Part shown: piece after piece, positions 1 through 10,601 of the stretch | Layout of the letters: each line of letters opens with the position of its first letter | Position numbering within the stretch: the first letter of the stretch is position 1 | Assembly: GCA_963675135.1 (NCBI GenBank) | Contig: OY776125.1 | Span: 63,067,441-63,131,440 of the forward strand | Direction of reading: 5' to 3' | DNA length: 64,000 bases | Source: Galeopsis tetrahit | Taxonomy: Eukaryota > Streptophyta > Magnoliopsida > Lamiales > Lamiaceae | Notes under the pieces: model-generated | What the model was told of the DNA's origin: nothing | What the model saw: only the letters and a program-made list of their open reading frames with translations | Databases searched by the model: none | Made by a program: the position numbers and the translations under genes

Positions 1-545
1 AATAATTAATGGACGTGCGATATCTTTAACACGGGGAATTATAAAGTCTAATAGAAGCCCTGATTCGGTTTGGGATAGGACGGGAGTGCAACATTAATTC
101 TCTAGTGGAATGAATTAATGTTCTCGGGCCAAATTATATGTTCTGGGCTGAACATAAGAGTATTTGGGCCTGTAAGAAGCCCAAGCCCTATACCTTCTAA
201 TGGATCCCTAGTCTGGCCCATGAAACTTATGGAAATTATAAATAGGAGCCTAAATTCAGTTTTGAAACCCTAGCACACACGAAATTAAGAAAAACGGCTA
301 GCGTTTCAAGGAGACGAAATTGAGGCACCTTCTCCACGTTTGATAGCGCGCCGTCCACCCGGTGTTCGAGCGAGGTTGGGAGACAGGCTAGAAGATCCGT
401 AGATTGGAATCAACGTCTCGATCTTCAAGGGTAACGAATCTAAATTCTGCTTTAGATGCATGTTTAGGTTTTAATTCGTTATTTATACGTTTGGCATCCG
501 ACAACGATCCCGGTGATGGACCGCCTTCGCCGGCGCGTTCCAGCA
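1..545 (+). mobile_element. 3' part of a copia-type LTR, cut by window edge
   Basis: The sequence shares a run of landmarks with the LTR at 19015-20695: a 'taaacacggg' block, 'agtggaatgaattaat', then a TATA box (TATAAATA, 237-244) and a 'gcatgtttagg' stretch near the end. This order gives plus orientation. No primer-binding site follows the end, so it is either a solo LTR or the 3' LTR of a plus-strand element lying to the left. The right boundary is a best guess at CCAGCA (about 545). Minus-strand coding of element B's extra ORF resumes immediately to the right, so this LTR interrupts that ORF near its C-terminus. Confidence 0.6.
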
Positions 546-3500
546 GCACCATCCCATATTGTGCCCACACTCTTCTTTTTAGCTCCATGGCTTCCTGGTT
601 GGTTCCCTTTAGTCGAAGTACCGTTTTGTTCAGCTTAACAATTTCTAGAAATTCTTGGAGAATCCTAGATTGATCAATCCATCCTTCCAGCTTGGGAGAC
701 ATATAGATGATTGGCTTGGGAGCAGTGAATTCAATCCTTGCAAGATCAGCAGCTGCAAGTAGTTGTTGATATAGATCTCTGAAATATTCAATCATGAATT
801 CAGCAAAGGTGGTGTTAACTTCCCTTCCATTCCACCTGTCAATGACATAATAGTCATAGACAAACTCCCTCTTTGCCTCTTCCCATGAGTCATTCAGCTG
901 AATTGGCACCCATTTATCCAAGTGAGGATATTTGGTGTCTATGGGGATCAGTAGTTGTGGCTTCATCTTGCTGTATGTTGCTCTTCTTCTTCTTGGCTTT
1001 TGAAAGTCAGGTCTTCTTTTATCCCTTGCTCTGTTTGCTTCCTCAATTAGATCCATCTTTTCTTTGGCTTTCATCATGGCCAATTTCTACTGTGTTTCAG
1101 GGTCTTTGCCATACCCTTCATGAAACAGTTTTGATGGATCATTCAGTGTTACAACTTTTGTCTTCTTTGGTCCAGGTCCAAAGCCTTCATCATACAGCTC
1201 TTCTATGTCTTCAGTAGCTTTGGCACCTTCAGTAGATTTAGTCTCAGCAGACTTTTCAGCTTTAGCAATCTTGGTCCTTTCAACAAATTTGGTCACTTCA
1301 GCAGTTTTGACCTTTTCAGCAGCTTTGGGCTTCTTGGAGGTAGGCTCTTCTTCCTCAATTCTGAATTCAAGAGGAAGTTCTAGGCTATTACGGAAGTCAG
1401 TGAATGTTTCAGCCTTTCTTTTGTTCCCCTTGGCCTTCTTGATTTGGCCTCTTGTTTGGACACCTTCAGCACCTTTGTCCAAACCAGAAACTTCTCCTCC
1501 TGGTCTCTGCTAAATTCTAGTTCTTTCTTCCTGTGTTGATGCCATAGAAGCTTTCATTGCAATGGTTAACTGCTCTTCTTCTCCAAGATCTTCCAAATTT
1601 AGAACTGCTTTCTCTTTACCCTTATCTTCAACAACCTTTTCCTTGCCCTTCTCTAAACCACCAATAATCAAGGCACCTTTTGCCCTTGCTCTTTCCCTTT
1701 CCCCCTTTTTGGCAGCATCAAAACACTGAGGTTTGAGCTCACTCATTGTTGTAGCCATCAGGGATTGGGCTAGGTTTAGAGATTTCATCTCTTCCAGTAG
1801 ATATACATTCTCATCATGTATATTCTGCATTCTATCACTGCTCAAGCTAAGGAAAGCTAGAACAAGCTTCATCTTTTGCTCAACAACCTCCTCCAAGGTT
1901 GCTTTCAGAGATGCATCCAATTGGGCTTTTAGGAACTCGGTAAGATTGGTTACAACACTTTCAGCAATGTTGGCCATAACCTCTTGGGAAAACTTTTCAG
2001 ATGCAGCTTTCACCATGGCTAGTCTTTGTTCCTCAGCTCTTTTCTTTTGTAATGCAGTCTTCTTTCCAAGAGCTTGCTTGACAGTTAGTCTGAGAGCTCT
2101 GACATTTGCATTGTGATTGTCTCTGAGCAGTTTTTTAGCCTTTTGAACCTCAGTGGAAATGGTTTGGAGACCAGTTTCCACTCCACTTATCCTTGCCTCT
2201 AATGTAGGGAGCACTACATCTTCAGAACCAGTTAATCTCATCTCCACATATGCTAGAGTTCTTCCTTGCTCATTTAGTGCTCCAGAAGTTTCAGCATGAG
2301 CAGTTTGGACTTGATGAGCCAAGAAGTCCAACTTTTCTGATTGCATCCCAAGCAAGGCTTGTGCTGATCCAGAATCTACTTGGATGGGTGCATCTGTTAA
2401 GAACTCATCTGCAACGATTTGGTCAAGAGAAATACCTGCAATATTAGACAAATCAAAAATGTTAGGGAATAAACACTCATCACCCTCAGAATTTTTTGGA
2501 TAAGACTCTGATACATCAGCAGCCTTCTTCTCATTTTCAACTCTTTGTTTTCTCCCTTCAATTAAGATATCCTCACTCAAAGGATCAGGCCTCCTCTTAT
2601 CAAGGGATTCTTGAAGTTCAGATTTGACTTCAAGAATAGTCTGTCCTACCTCACTTATACCACCCTCTATTTGTGGTACACTCACAATCTGAGTAATTAC
2701 TACCTCTCAATCATCCACAACACCCTCTGGTTTTTCAACTATGTTCTCCTTTTCAACTCCTTCATTTAAACCTGCATCAACTCCACCTTCAACAAGGTTC
2801 AGAGATGGCAGTTGTAGGGAGATCACAGTGCTTGTATCAGCAGCCACTAAGTCATCCTGAATGGGTAAGGGCTGATCAGTGTCCAACTCTCCTAACACTG
2901 AATAGGCCTTAACCAAACTAGCCTCTAAAATAGGAACCTCAACATCTTTAGGTTGTGCCTCAGGTTCAGAAGAACCTTCATTGACAGATGTATCTTTGGT
3001 TGTGTCACCATCCTTGGTCAACACCTCTGAGGATACAGAGCCTTTCCTATGGTAGGTAACAAAAGGTTCTGAGAACCTGCTAGTTTCAAAAGGTTTGGGT
3101 TGGGAAGGTTCAGGGGGGTTGGTCTGGGAGGGTTCAGGGGGGTTGTCTTGAGGAGGGTTTGGAGGGTTTGCGGGGTTTGAAGGATTATCATTCCCATCAT
3201 CACTATAGCTGCTATCAGGGTGCTTGATCCCTTTAGCCAGTCTCTCTCTTTCTTCATCAATCTTTGCTGCTACTAACTTGGCAAAAACATCCTCATCAGT
3301 GAGGAATCTTGTCTTGAGTACACCAGCAAAGTGTAGCAGTCTACTCTTCTCCACTTGCCACCAGTTTGCACCCTTATCTTGGATGACTTGAGAGATCTCC
3401 ATCATTGGTTTGTCCTTGACATCTACTAGCATTCTCAAGTCATGGAACATCTTCTGAATTCTAGGAAATTCAGCAAGCTGTGGGTACAGGCTATCCACAG

Positions 3501-4140
3501 TAGCTCTAGCTCCACCTCTGAGCATACTTTCATAAGTATACTCCTCCTCATTCTCATTAGATTGAGAACTTTGGGCTATAGGGGAGTTGGTTGTGGTTTC
3601 ATTAAGTGCGGCTTCAGGCAAGTTGAGTTCAGGAGGGTTGGCTTCAGAAGGGTTGAGCTCAATTGAAGGTACCTTAGTTGCTTTTAAGAGCAATGATTCT
3701 GATGGGGCTTTGCTCAGGGGGTTTGGCTCATGAAGTGCAGTTTCTAAGAGTTTGGAGAAATTGAGCATAGATGTGTCAAGTGGGGACAGGAGCCTTGTCT
3801 CATCTACAGCTAGGTCTGCCAGCACATCAATGCCACTTCTTTGCACACTCCCTTCTGGAGAATATCTCTTAGTAAGATCAACAGGGGTGGTGGGTTGGTT
3901 TGGAGGGGTAACATGGGTTTCAGGGGAGTTGGGATCAGGGTTTTGGGTTTCAGGGATGTTGGCTTCTAAGGGTTGGCCTTCAGGGATTTTGGACTCTGGG
4001 GTTCCAGAACCAGAAGAGTTGGTCCTGGACTTAGATTTTGTCCTGCTTTCAGCCCTGCTCTCCCTTAGAGCAATTTGAAGAGATCTTTCTTCCTGAAGTT
4101 CCAGCACCTTCTCAGTGGGTTTGGCTCTCCTCTTGCTTGC
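546..4140 (-). pseudogene. Element B extra ORF, C-terminal two thirds (interrupted)
   Basis: This is minus-strand coding broken by stops near 1083, 1500 and 2700 into blocks 2707-4107, 1510-2685, 1087-1482 and 546-1083. It continues, after removal of element A, from the block at 18250-19014. From N to C it shows a K/R-rich segment, a long proline- and serine-rich region (NPPEPSQ-type repeats, about 3080-3200), a coiled-coil segment rich in A, E, K and L (about 1700-2350), a lysine- and glutamate-rich linker, and an aromatic-rich C-terminal domain. No signal peptide or membrane span is visible. Position in the element (3' of pol) matches the 1223-codon ORF of element A, and both have the same order of low-complexity and coiled-coil parts. 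Function is unknown. The last roughly 50 codons now read into the foreign LTR at 1-545. Confidence 0.6.
4136..4140. repeat. Target-site duplication of element A, left copy (CTTGC)
   Basis: CTTGC directly precedes TGTTGG at 4141 and is repeated at 18250-18254 after CCAACA. The 5-bp size is normal for copia integrase. Confidence 0.93.
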
Positions 4141-5570
4141 TGTTGGTCCCTGAACGAGTAGTGAATGGGATTAAAGTCTAGAGGGGAGGGGTGAATAGAC
4201 TTTAAAACTTTTTCAAACAGAGTTGGGAACCTCTTCTGATTGCTATGTCAACTGGACTGCAAGTCTGCTGGTCCAGATGACTATAGTGATCTGACTGAAG
4301 AGGTTATATGCGGAAATATGGTGGCCCTGGTTTAGACTCGTTCTTGTAACTTGTTTTACTTTGTGAAACTACTCAGCTGATGCTGGTTTGAAAGTTATGG
4401 CCTTGTTTTGAAGAGTGTTGAAATCACAGTATGCACTATATAATAATGAATGTAAAAGCAGAAATGTAAAGTGCAGAAAGTAAATAACACCGGATTTATA
4501 GTGGTTCGGATATACGATCCTACGTCCACTCTCACGTCCTAACGTGATGTTTAATCCCTTTAATTTCCACAAATTACAAGGGTCTTGTCCTTTATAGTCC
4601 CAAGGTTAGGACTTTGAGATCTGAGCCGTCCTAACAGCTGCGGTCTCCACAAGTGATTGTAAGCACTTGCACTTTGGGGGGTTTCAAAAACTTAAACCTT
4701 TCGGTGAGGGTTTGGGGTTTTTGAGATGTATCCAACTAATGGTTCAAGCTTATAATTTGCTTAACCACTATGCCTAAAACAACTGATATACAATATGAAT
4801 AAGTTTCAGGTTCTTCAGGGTTGGATAGGAAGCACTTAAGAGCTATGGATAATCTAATGGATTTCTGGCTCTTGGAGAATTCTTAGAACAATGTGGCTTT
4901 TTGCTTGATTGCTTGCTTAGCTTGTGAATTCTCTCTCTTGTTGCTTCTGTGTTCATCCTCTTGTATTTATAATGGAGATTGAGTGCAACTAGCCGTTGGA
5001 GTTGACTAGCCGTTTGAGCAATCTTCCCATAATAGCTTGATTCCTTGATTCCAGCCGCTTGATTGCTTCAATCCTGGGATCATGTCAATCTTCTAAATAA
5101 GGTAGGTCTTCGTTTAAATTGCAAGATGACTTGGGAATCAGCCGAGTCCTGGAAGAGCACATAGTCTTCTGATCTGTACTTCTAGTCTTCTGACTACTCT
5201 TCTGGCCTTAGGTCTTCTGTCTTCTGATATCAGACGAGTACTACTCTTCTGATCTGGAAATTCTTTGTACTGCTTTAGGCCATCTTCAATCTGGGACTCC
5301 ATCAGATGAGTAGGTATACAAGCACCTTAACATATCTGGTCTTCAAGGATCTTCTAGTCTTCATGTCTTCTACTCTTCTTATCTTGAGGATAGGCATGTA
5401 AGCCATGACTGTGCTGATCAGCTGCTATCAATACAGTTGATCACACAAGACTAGTCTAAGCTGTTCTATACAAGTCAGCTGATCCTATTACATTTATAAA
5501 CTCTAAGTGTTTTGGCCATCAAAACTATTCTAACATCAAGTGGGGCTTAGGGTGAATTTATATCCCAACA
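4141..5570 (-). repeat. Element A 3' LTR (1430 bp)
   Basis: Starts TGTTGG and ends CCAACA on the plus strand. It matches 16820-18249 throughout, with differences near 4492, 4816, 4866, 5055 and 5308. A TATA box in element sense (TATAAATA) lies at 4964-4971. U3 (about 5150-5260) holds many copies of TCAGAAGA in element sense. The U5 end carries a 10-bp hairpin at 4171-4205. Confidence 0.95.
4171..4205 (-). other. U5 hairpin with C-rich loop (element A, 3' LTR)
   Basis: TTAAAGTCTA at 4171-4180 is perfectly complementary to TAGACTTTAA at 4196-4205. The loop is G-rich on the plus strand, so C-rich in element RNA. It sits about 30 bp from the LTR end. The same structure recurs in every A/E, B and G LTR of the window. 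Confidence 0.7.
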
Positions 5571-5571
5571 A

Positions 5572-5584
5572 TTTCCCCCTTTTT
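5572..5584 (-). other. Polypurine tract of element A
   Basis: In element sense this reads AAAAAGGGGGAAA and ends one base before the 3' LTR, the expected place for the plus-strand DNA primer. A second purine tract with the same AGGGGGAA core lies just after pol (about 10847-10856). Confidence 0.85.
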
Positions 5585-5794
5585 GATGAAGCCAAAACTA
5601 TATATATGATAAATTCTCTTAATAAGATAAGATAGGGGTTTATAAACTTCATAAAAACTGAAGTATCTGATGAAGACAATGAGAGTTTGTCTTGAAAGCA
5701 AAGAGAACTAAACTTGAATATATAGAACTTTTATAGATTACAAGTAATAGTTTCTTAAAGCTTTGAAAGTGGTCTTCATCAGGTCTTCTGATCT

Positions 5795-8700
5795 TCAGAT
5801 GCGGAAGGCAAGGTACAGACGAGATCGAACTTCTTCCATGTGCTGCAGGTCTGTAACATTCTCCTCTTCATAGATCTTCTCTAGGATCCTTTTGACTTCA
5901 ATGAAGTCTGTTCTTCCAGAATCCAGAGTGGGAGGATCCCATTTGGGTTCTTCAGGAGTTAGGATTCTGCAGTTGTCAAGTTCTTTGGCTGTCTTGACTA
6001 CTTCTTTCCAGAACTCTGGATCTTCAATGTTCATGAATTGATTGAACTGGAAGAATTCATCTTCATAGGTTGGGAGAGGACCAAATTTTCTTACAATGTG
6101 GTGTTGAATTTGCCATTTCTTCTTCAGAGGGTGCCACCTTGGTAGCTCATCTTGAAGGGCTAGATAGTCCACATAGTTGCTGTCAAACACCAGAACTTTA
6201 TCTTTCTGTGCCAGAGCATTTTCTTTCAGTGCTTTCTCCTTGAGAACTTTCCTGAGTTTGACTATCTTCCTGTCAAATTTGGCTTTGACTGCTTTCGCAT
6301 CTTTTAGCTTCTTTTGTTTAAGCTCTTGAGCTTCAAGCTCTTTTCTTTTCTTTAATTCTAAAGCCTCTTTCTCTTCTGCAGTAGGCTCTGCTGGAGTTGA
6401 CTTCTGAGCTTGCTCATCTGCTTGCTCATCTGCCTTCCTTTTCCTAGTCATTCTTTTCTCGGAAACTTGTTCTGTAGAGGCAGTGATCTGCAGACTTTTG
6501 GCAGTTGCTTGAGTGGGAGCTTGGATGTCTTCTTGAGCAATTTCTTTGCCTTTGCCTTTCTTGCTCTTGATTTTGCTTGATAAATCACCCAAGGTTTCAT
6601 TCAACTCATCTTGAGATACTACCATTACAGCTTGCTGTGCAGTAGTCTTCTCTAGAGCTTTTATCAATACATCTTCCCCCTTTTTGGCTTCAGCAAGTGC
6701 AGCCGCAAAAGGCTTCATGGCATTCAGAATCTCCACTCTAAGAGTTTGTTGAAGAGCCATGGCGTTGACTCTGCCAACATGAGTCAGATGTGTGATGCTA
6801 TGGTCTAGAATCTGAGCATGAGAGTTGGAGGAAGAGGCAGCTTCTAGTTTAGCTATAATTGCTTCCAGTCTGGTTGCTGTCTCCTTCAGCTGAATCTGAA
6901 GTTTTTCATTCTCTGCTGTAGCTGATTGGAGAAGAGCTCGACCTTCAGTAGCTCTTGCTTCAGCATCTTCAAATCTTGTCTTGTAGGTGTTTTCCATGCG
7001 GTTGACCTCATTGGTGTAGAGATCAGCAAACCTGGTGGAATGGTCACCTGCCATCTTCAGAATGCTGGTCAGATACTCACTTATCTGATCGTGAAGAGAT
7101 TCTCCAAACTTGTCTTCAATGTCAATGATCTGGTTATGAAGACGAGTTCTCTGCTCCTTGACTGCTTTTTCAACATATCTTCCAAGCTGTAGGCCTAAGC
7201 CCTTTTCAAAGTGTAGGTCTATAGCAGTCTTGACCTGTGAGCATATGTCTGCTGTATAGTCAGCTGTTGAAGTAGAAGTTGAGGCAGTACCTTGAGGCTT
7301 TGGATGCACTGTCAGGGCTTTGCCTCTGTCTTCAGCTGAAAGGTACTCTTCATTGAGAAATGTGGTAGTGGCCTTAACCAGGTGGGACATGATGGTGTCA
7401 CCTTTGTCAATGAAGTGAGGTAGAGTATCCTTAGGCATGAAGTGATCAGGAATAGTGATTACTTCTTTTTCAATCTCGGTTCTGTCAGCTGGTTCAGCTG
7501 AGTCTTCCACAGGAACGGACGCAGCTGAGTCATTCTCTTTGGCTGTGCCAGCTGTCTGATGATCTGATATGCCTTCTGGGATAGATGCATCATTAGATGG
7601 AATTCCTAGAATTCTGTGGCATACTGCTGTAAAGGCTTCTTCGGGCAGCAGTTGAGCAAAAGATGTAACTTGAGCAACTTCTTTTTGCTCCATTTCCCAG
7701 TCGAGGAAATTAGCTTTTCCTCCCATTCCTTCCATGACTTCAATAAGGTCATCCACATCATCTCTCCTGAGTTCAATCCAGGTGCAGATTCTGAGAATTT
7801 GTTCGAACTGAACTGATTCCTCATCAATACCAGGAATAGTAGACTTGAGCAGGTTTGCTATCTTCATCCTCATTATCTTCTCCCTTGTGCACATAGGATA
7901 GTGTACCATTCTGTAGTGAGGTTGAGAGGGACCAGCTTGAGCAAGATCTGCTGGTGCCATGTCTTCTGGAGCAGAAGAAACAATGATGGTAGGAGTTTGA
8001 GTATTTGGGGTAGTTTCCTCTGCTGTGTGAGTATCAGCAGGGATTTGGGAAGTGATATGTTCTTGATCTTCAGTGATCTGTTCATCAGCAGGGATTTGGG
8101 TCTGCTGGTCTGGTATAGTTTCTTCATGAAGATCAGTAGAGGTTTGGACACTCGGATCTTGAACATCAGCAGGGTTAGGCAATAGGGGTTCAGGGGTTGA
8201 GGTAGGTGGAGCTTGTTCCTCTGCTGTGTGAGTATCAGCAGGGATTTGGATATCAGTGTTTGAGTGGTCAGATGGGTTGGAGTCATCAGAAGGGTTGAAG
8301 GATGCAATCGGGGCTATTAACATGGGAGTAGGAAGCCTCGATTTCTTGGACTTTTTGTTGGAAGAAGAATTATTCTTCTTTCTCTTCTGACCCTTTGACA
8401 ATTTAGAAGGAGTAAAAGAGGGAGAGGGTTTAGAGGTACCTGCCTTCTTCAAGGGAGAGGCAGTGGGAGTGGCATCTGAATCAGATGGGGAGATGAGCCC
8501 AGATCTGATTAGATATCGTCTTTGTGCTAAGGTCTGATTGTCATCATCATCATCCTCAGCAACCTTCTTCTGAGCCTCTTCTTTGGTTGGCTCCTCTTCT
8601 CCTTCAGCAGAGTCATGATCAGACTCTTGTGCTGCCTTCTCAGCCAACAGCTTCCTCTTTTCTTCTTTTAACCTTTCTGCCTCAGCAAGAGCTTTCTTTC

Positions 8701-9466
8701 TCAAATAATATTTGGAGATGTGAAAGGTCTTATGAGGTCCCATCTTGTACTTCTTTGGGAGAATATCTGGAAGGATGATGCTCAGCTTGTTGACAAAGCT
8801 GACTGTAGCTGCTACCTTCCATACCTTCGATTGTAAGTCCAAAGTGACTTTCTTTGCCTCAAGAGCAATTCTTTCTAAGAATAGTCCTTGCCAGTCTCCA
8901 TCGATCTGATCCCAGATTGCAGCCATTACTCGAACCTTTAAAGTAGTAACAGCATCATGACTGAATGTGTTACCAAGTAACATCTTTCCTGCAATATCCA
9001 ACAAGGTTTGGAATTTTGGTTCAAGTTGGGATTTCTTTAGCCCAGTTGCATCAGTAGCCTTGATTCTTCCACCAGTAAACATCTCCATATACTCCTTTTC
9101 TCTATTCATGATGTAGTTGGAGATATTTATTTTCCCCCTTGACAGGCCAAACAATTCCTGAAGAATTTCCCTTGTAACCTTGGCTTTGTGTCCATTCATG
9201 ACACTTTCGACATGAGAACCCTTCATCACGGCGTTTGCATAGAATGTCAGAACGTCTTGTTCATAGACATTAGTTGGAGCTACTTCCAGAAAGTCTCTGA
9301 GTTTAAGATTGACGCACCGAAGCAATATCTCCTTGTTCTCATCTGAGTGTTTGCCTTTGAAAAACATAGCATTCTCCGTAAAAATCTTCCCTTCCTTGGA
9401 CCACTTTGCAGCATCCAAGGTGCCAGTATTCTTGGTCTTCTCGTCGTAAATTTCAATGATTGCCAT
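5795..9466 (-). CDS. Element A extra ORF, 1223 codons, 3' of pol
   Basis: Uninterrupted ORF in element sense, located where Sireviruses carry a so-called env-like gene. The N-terminal roughly 260 residues look globular (W/F-rich; motifs such as FYANAV and QELFGLSRG) and faintly recall the plant domain annotated as 'putative plant transposon protein', which is a low-confidence inference. Next come an acidic segment, a nuclear-type basic stretch (KGQKRKKNNSSSNKKSKK), a P/T-rich stretch with repeated IPADTHTAEE units, a central and C-terminal coiled coil with many K and E, and a W-rich C-terminal domain. I see no signal peptide, no membrane span and no furin-like site, which argues against an envelope. 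The start ATG at 9466 is supported by alignment with element E (ATG 42924). A TATA-like box and a CT-rich leader precede both. Function unknown. Confidence 0.85.
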   Translation of the reverse strand: MAIIEIYDEKTKNTGTLDAAKWSKEGKIFTENAMFFKGKHSDENKEILLRCVNLKLRDFLEVAPTNVYEQDVLTFYANAVMKGSHVESVMNGHKAKVTREILQELFGLSRGKINISNYIMNREKEYMEMFTGGRIKATDATGLKKSQLEPKFQTLLDIAGKMLLGNTFSHDAVTTLKVRVMAAIWDQIDGDWQGLFLERIALEAKKVTLDLQSKVWKVAATVSFVNKLSIILPDILPKKYKMGPHKTFHISKYYLRKKALAEAERLKEEKRKLLAEKAAQESDHDSAEGEEEPTKEEAQKKVAEDDDDDNQTLAQRRYLIRSGLISPSDSDATPTASPLKKAGTSKPSPSFTPSKLSKGQKRKKNNSSSNKKSKKSRLPTPMLIAPIASFNPSDDSNPSDHSNTDIQIPADTHTAEEQAPPTSTPEPLLPNPADVQDPSVQTSTDLHEETIPDQQTQIPADEQITEDQEHITSQIPADTHTAEETTPNTQTPTIIVSSAPEDMAPADLAQAGPSQPHYRMVHYPMCTREKIMRMKIANLLKSTIPGIDEESVQFEQILRICTWIELRRDDVDDLIEVMEGMGGKANFLDWEMEQKEVAQVTSFAQLLPEEAFTAVCHRILGIPSNDASIPEGISDHQTAGTAKENDSAASVPVEDSAEPADRTEIEKEVITIPDHFMPKDTLPHFIDKGDTIMSHLVKATTTFLNEEYLSAEDRGKALTVHPKPQGTASTSTSTADYTADICSQVKTAIDLHFEKGLGLQLGRYVEKAVKEQRTRLHNQIIDIEDKFGESLHDQISEYLTSILKMAGDHSTRFADLYTNEVNRMENTYKTRFEDAEARATEGRALLQSATAENEKLQIQLKETATRLEAIIAKLEAASSSNSHAQILDHSITHLTHVGRVNAMALQQTLRVEILNAMKPFAAALAEAKKGEDVLIKALEKTTAQQAVMVVSQDELNETLGDLSSKIKSKKGKGKEIAQEDIQAPTQATAKSLQITASTEQVSEKRMTRKRKADEQADEQAQKSTPAEPTAEEKEALELKKRKELEAQELKQKKLKDAKAVKAKFDRKIVKLRKVLKEKALKENALAQKDKVLVFDSNYVDYLALQDELPRWHPLKKKWQIQHHIVRKFGPLPTYEDEFFQFNQFMNIEDPEFWKEVVKTAKELDNCRILTPEEPKWDPPTLDSGRTDFIEVKRILEKIYEEENVTDLQHMEEVRSRLYLAFRI

Positions 9467-9583
9467 AGTAGAGTATGAGTGTTAGAGTTTGAAGGCTTGA
9501 AAGAAATTTGCAGAACGAGAGAGAGTAATGTGATTAATTGAGTAATATGAGCGACAGGGTTTGGGAGAGGTTTTAGGGGTGTG

Positions 9584-9592
9584 AATATATAC
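9584..9592 (-). promoter_or_regulatory. TATA-like box ahead of the extra ORF (element A)
   Basis: In element sense GTATATATT lies about 120 bp before the ATG at 9466 and is followed by a pyrimidine-rich leader (CTCTCTCTCG). Element E has GTATATATAC about 120 bp before its ATG, followed by a similar ACCCTAAAACC block and leader. This suggests a separate internal promoter. It is inferred from sequence layout only. Confidence 0.45.
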
Positions 9593-10454
9593 TCCAGAAA
9601 ATTTGATCTAACGGTCAGATTTGTGTTTGAATTTGGAGTAGAGCCCAAGATTTCCTTCTTTGATTTCCTAAATTTGCCGGCTGGTTATGCCATTTGGCAA
9701 TTGTTGATTTGTTGGCAATATGGTACTTGAGTATTAATGACATCATTACCAAAAATAGCCGTTGAGACTAATTTATGGTAAGAATTGATCATCAAGGCCG
9801 TTTTCTATAAGAAAATTGCATTCCTTATATAAGCCAATTTGTTTAATTACATTCAGGAATAAATCTAGAATGAATTACATGATCAAGACTAGTCATTATA
9901 CTCTAAATTTGTGTGATTTGATCAGCAGAGTGAGGTCTTCTGAGTTCTTCAAGATGTCTGCTGATTGTCTTTGAAAAGTCTTCTGGTCAGCTGAGTTGGT
10001 CTTCTGATCAGCTGAGTAGAGGAAACGGTGTTTGCTGTGATGATCCAACCTGGATGGATCCTTCCAGCTTTATTGTGAGTGATGATCCAACCTGGTTTGA
10101 TGGATCTTTCAACTCCTTCTTTAAATCAAGTGGAGCTAGTCTAGACATAGTCCCACTGATTTAAATGTTTCTCACCATCGGATGTTCCTCATCATCAGAT
10201 GGGATGTAGCATCTAATGTGCTCTTGTTGAATTTCTTCGCTTCTCTAGAAGGGGAAGGAAGGTTGAGGGGTGCTTCAATGGAGTTGAAGAGAGGGCCATG
10301 GACTCAGCCTTCATGTTCTGTTTAGACACAGTAGCTTTGCATAACAAGCTTTCCATGTAGAACTTCCTTCTGGAGAAGAAGCTCTGCTTGCTTGCTACTT
10401 TGTCCTCTGCATCTCTTCCTCCTTTAGCTTTCAACAAGAACGTCTCTTCTTCCT

Positions 10455-10601
10455 TTAGCTTTCATGAGCATACTTATGTTGAGTAAGCCATGTATATGGA
10501 TCTGCATCATCTTCATTTTCTGGACAAATCTTCATCTTCTTCACCCAAGATTTTGGTTGAAGAATGATCTCCATTCCATCTCTTCTTTCAATTGTCTCCA
10601 T
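10455..10601 (-). CDS. Small 48-codon ORF between pol and the extra ORF (element A)
   Basis: It encodes 48 residues starting METIERRDGMEII and ending HKYAHES. Element E encodes an ORF of exactly the same length at 41762-41908, with about a dozen replacement and about seven silent differences and no gaps. The predicted peptide is charged, with a central W and a single C. I recognise no domain. It could be a leader peptide or upstream ORF for the extra gene, or a short exon. Constraint on the protein is only weakly supported by two copies. Confidence 0.4.
   Translation of the reverse strand: METIERRDGMEIILQPKSWVKKMKICPENEDDADPYTWLTQHKYAHES

Noticed and set aside
404..4078. Plus-strand ORFs opposite element B's extra ORF (for example 1733-2116, 3752-4078)
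   Set aside because: They mirror the biased composition of the minus-strand coding sequence and have no domain of their own.
5795..9466. Calling the extra ORF of element A a retroviral envelope
   Set aside because: No signal peptide, membrane span or cleavage motif is visible; the protein is charged and coiled-coil rich.
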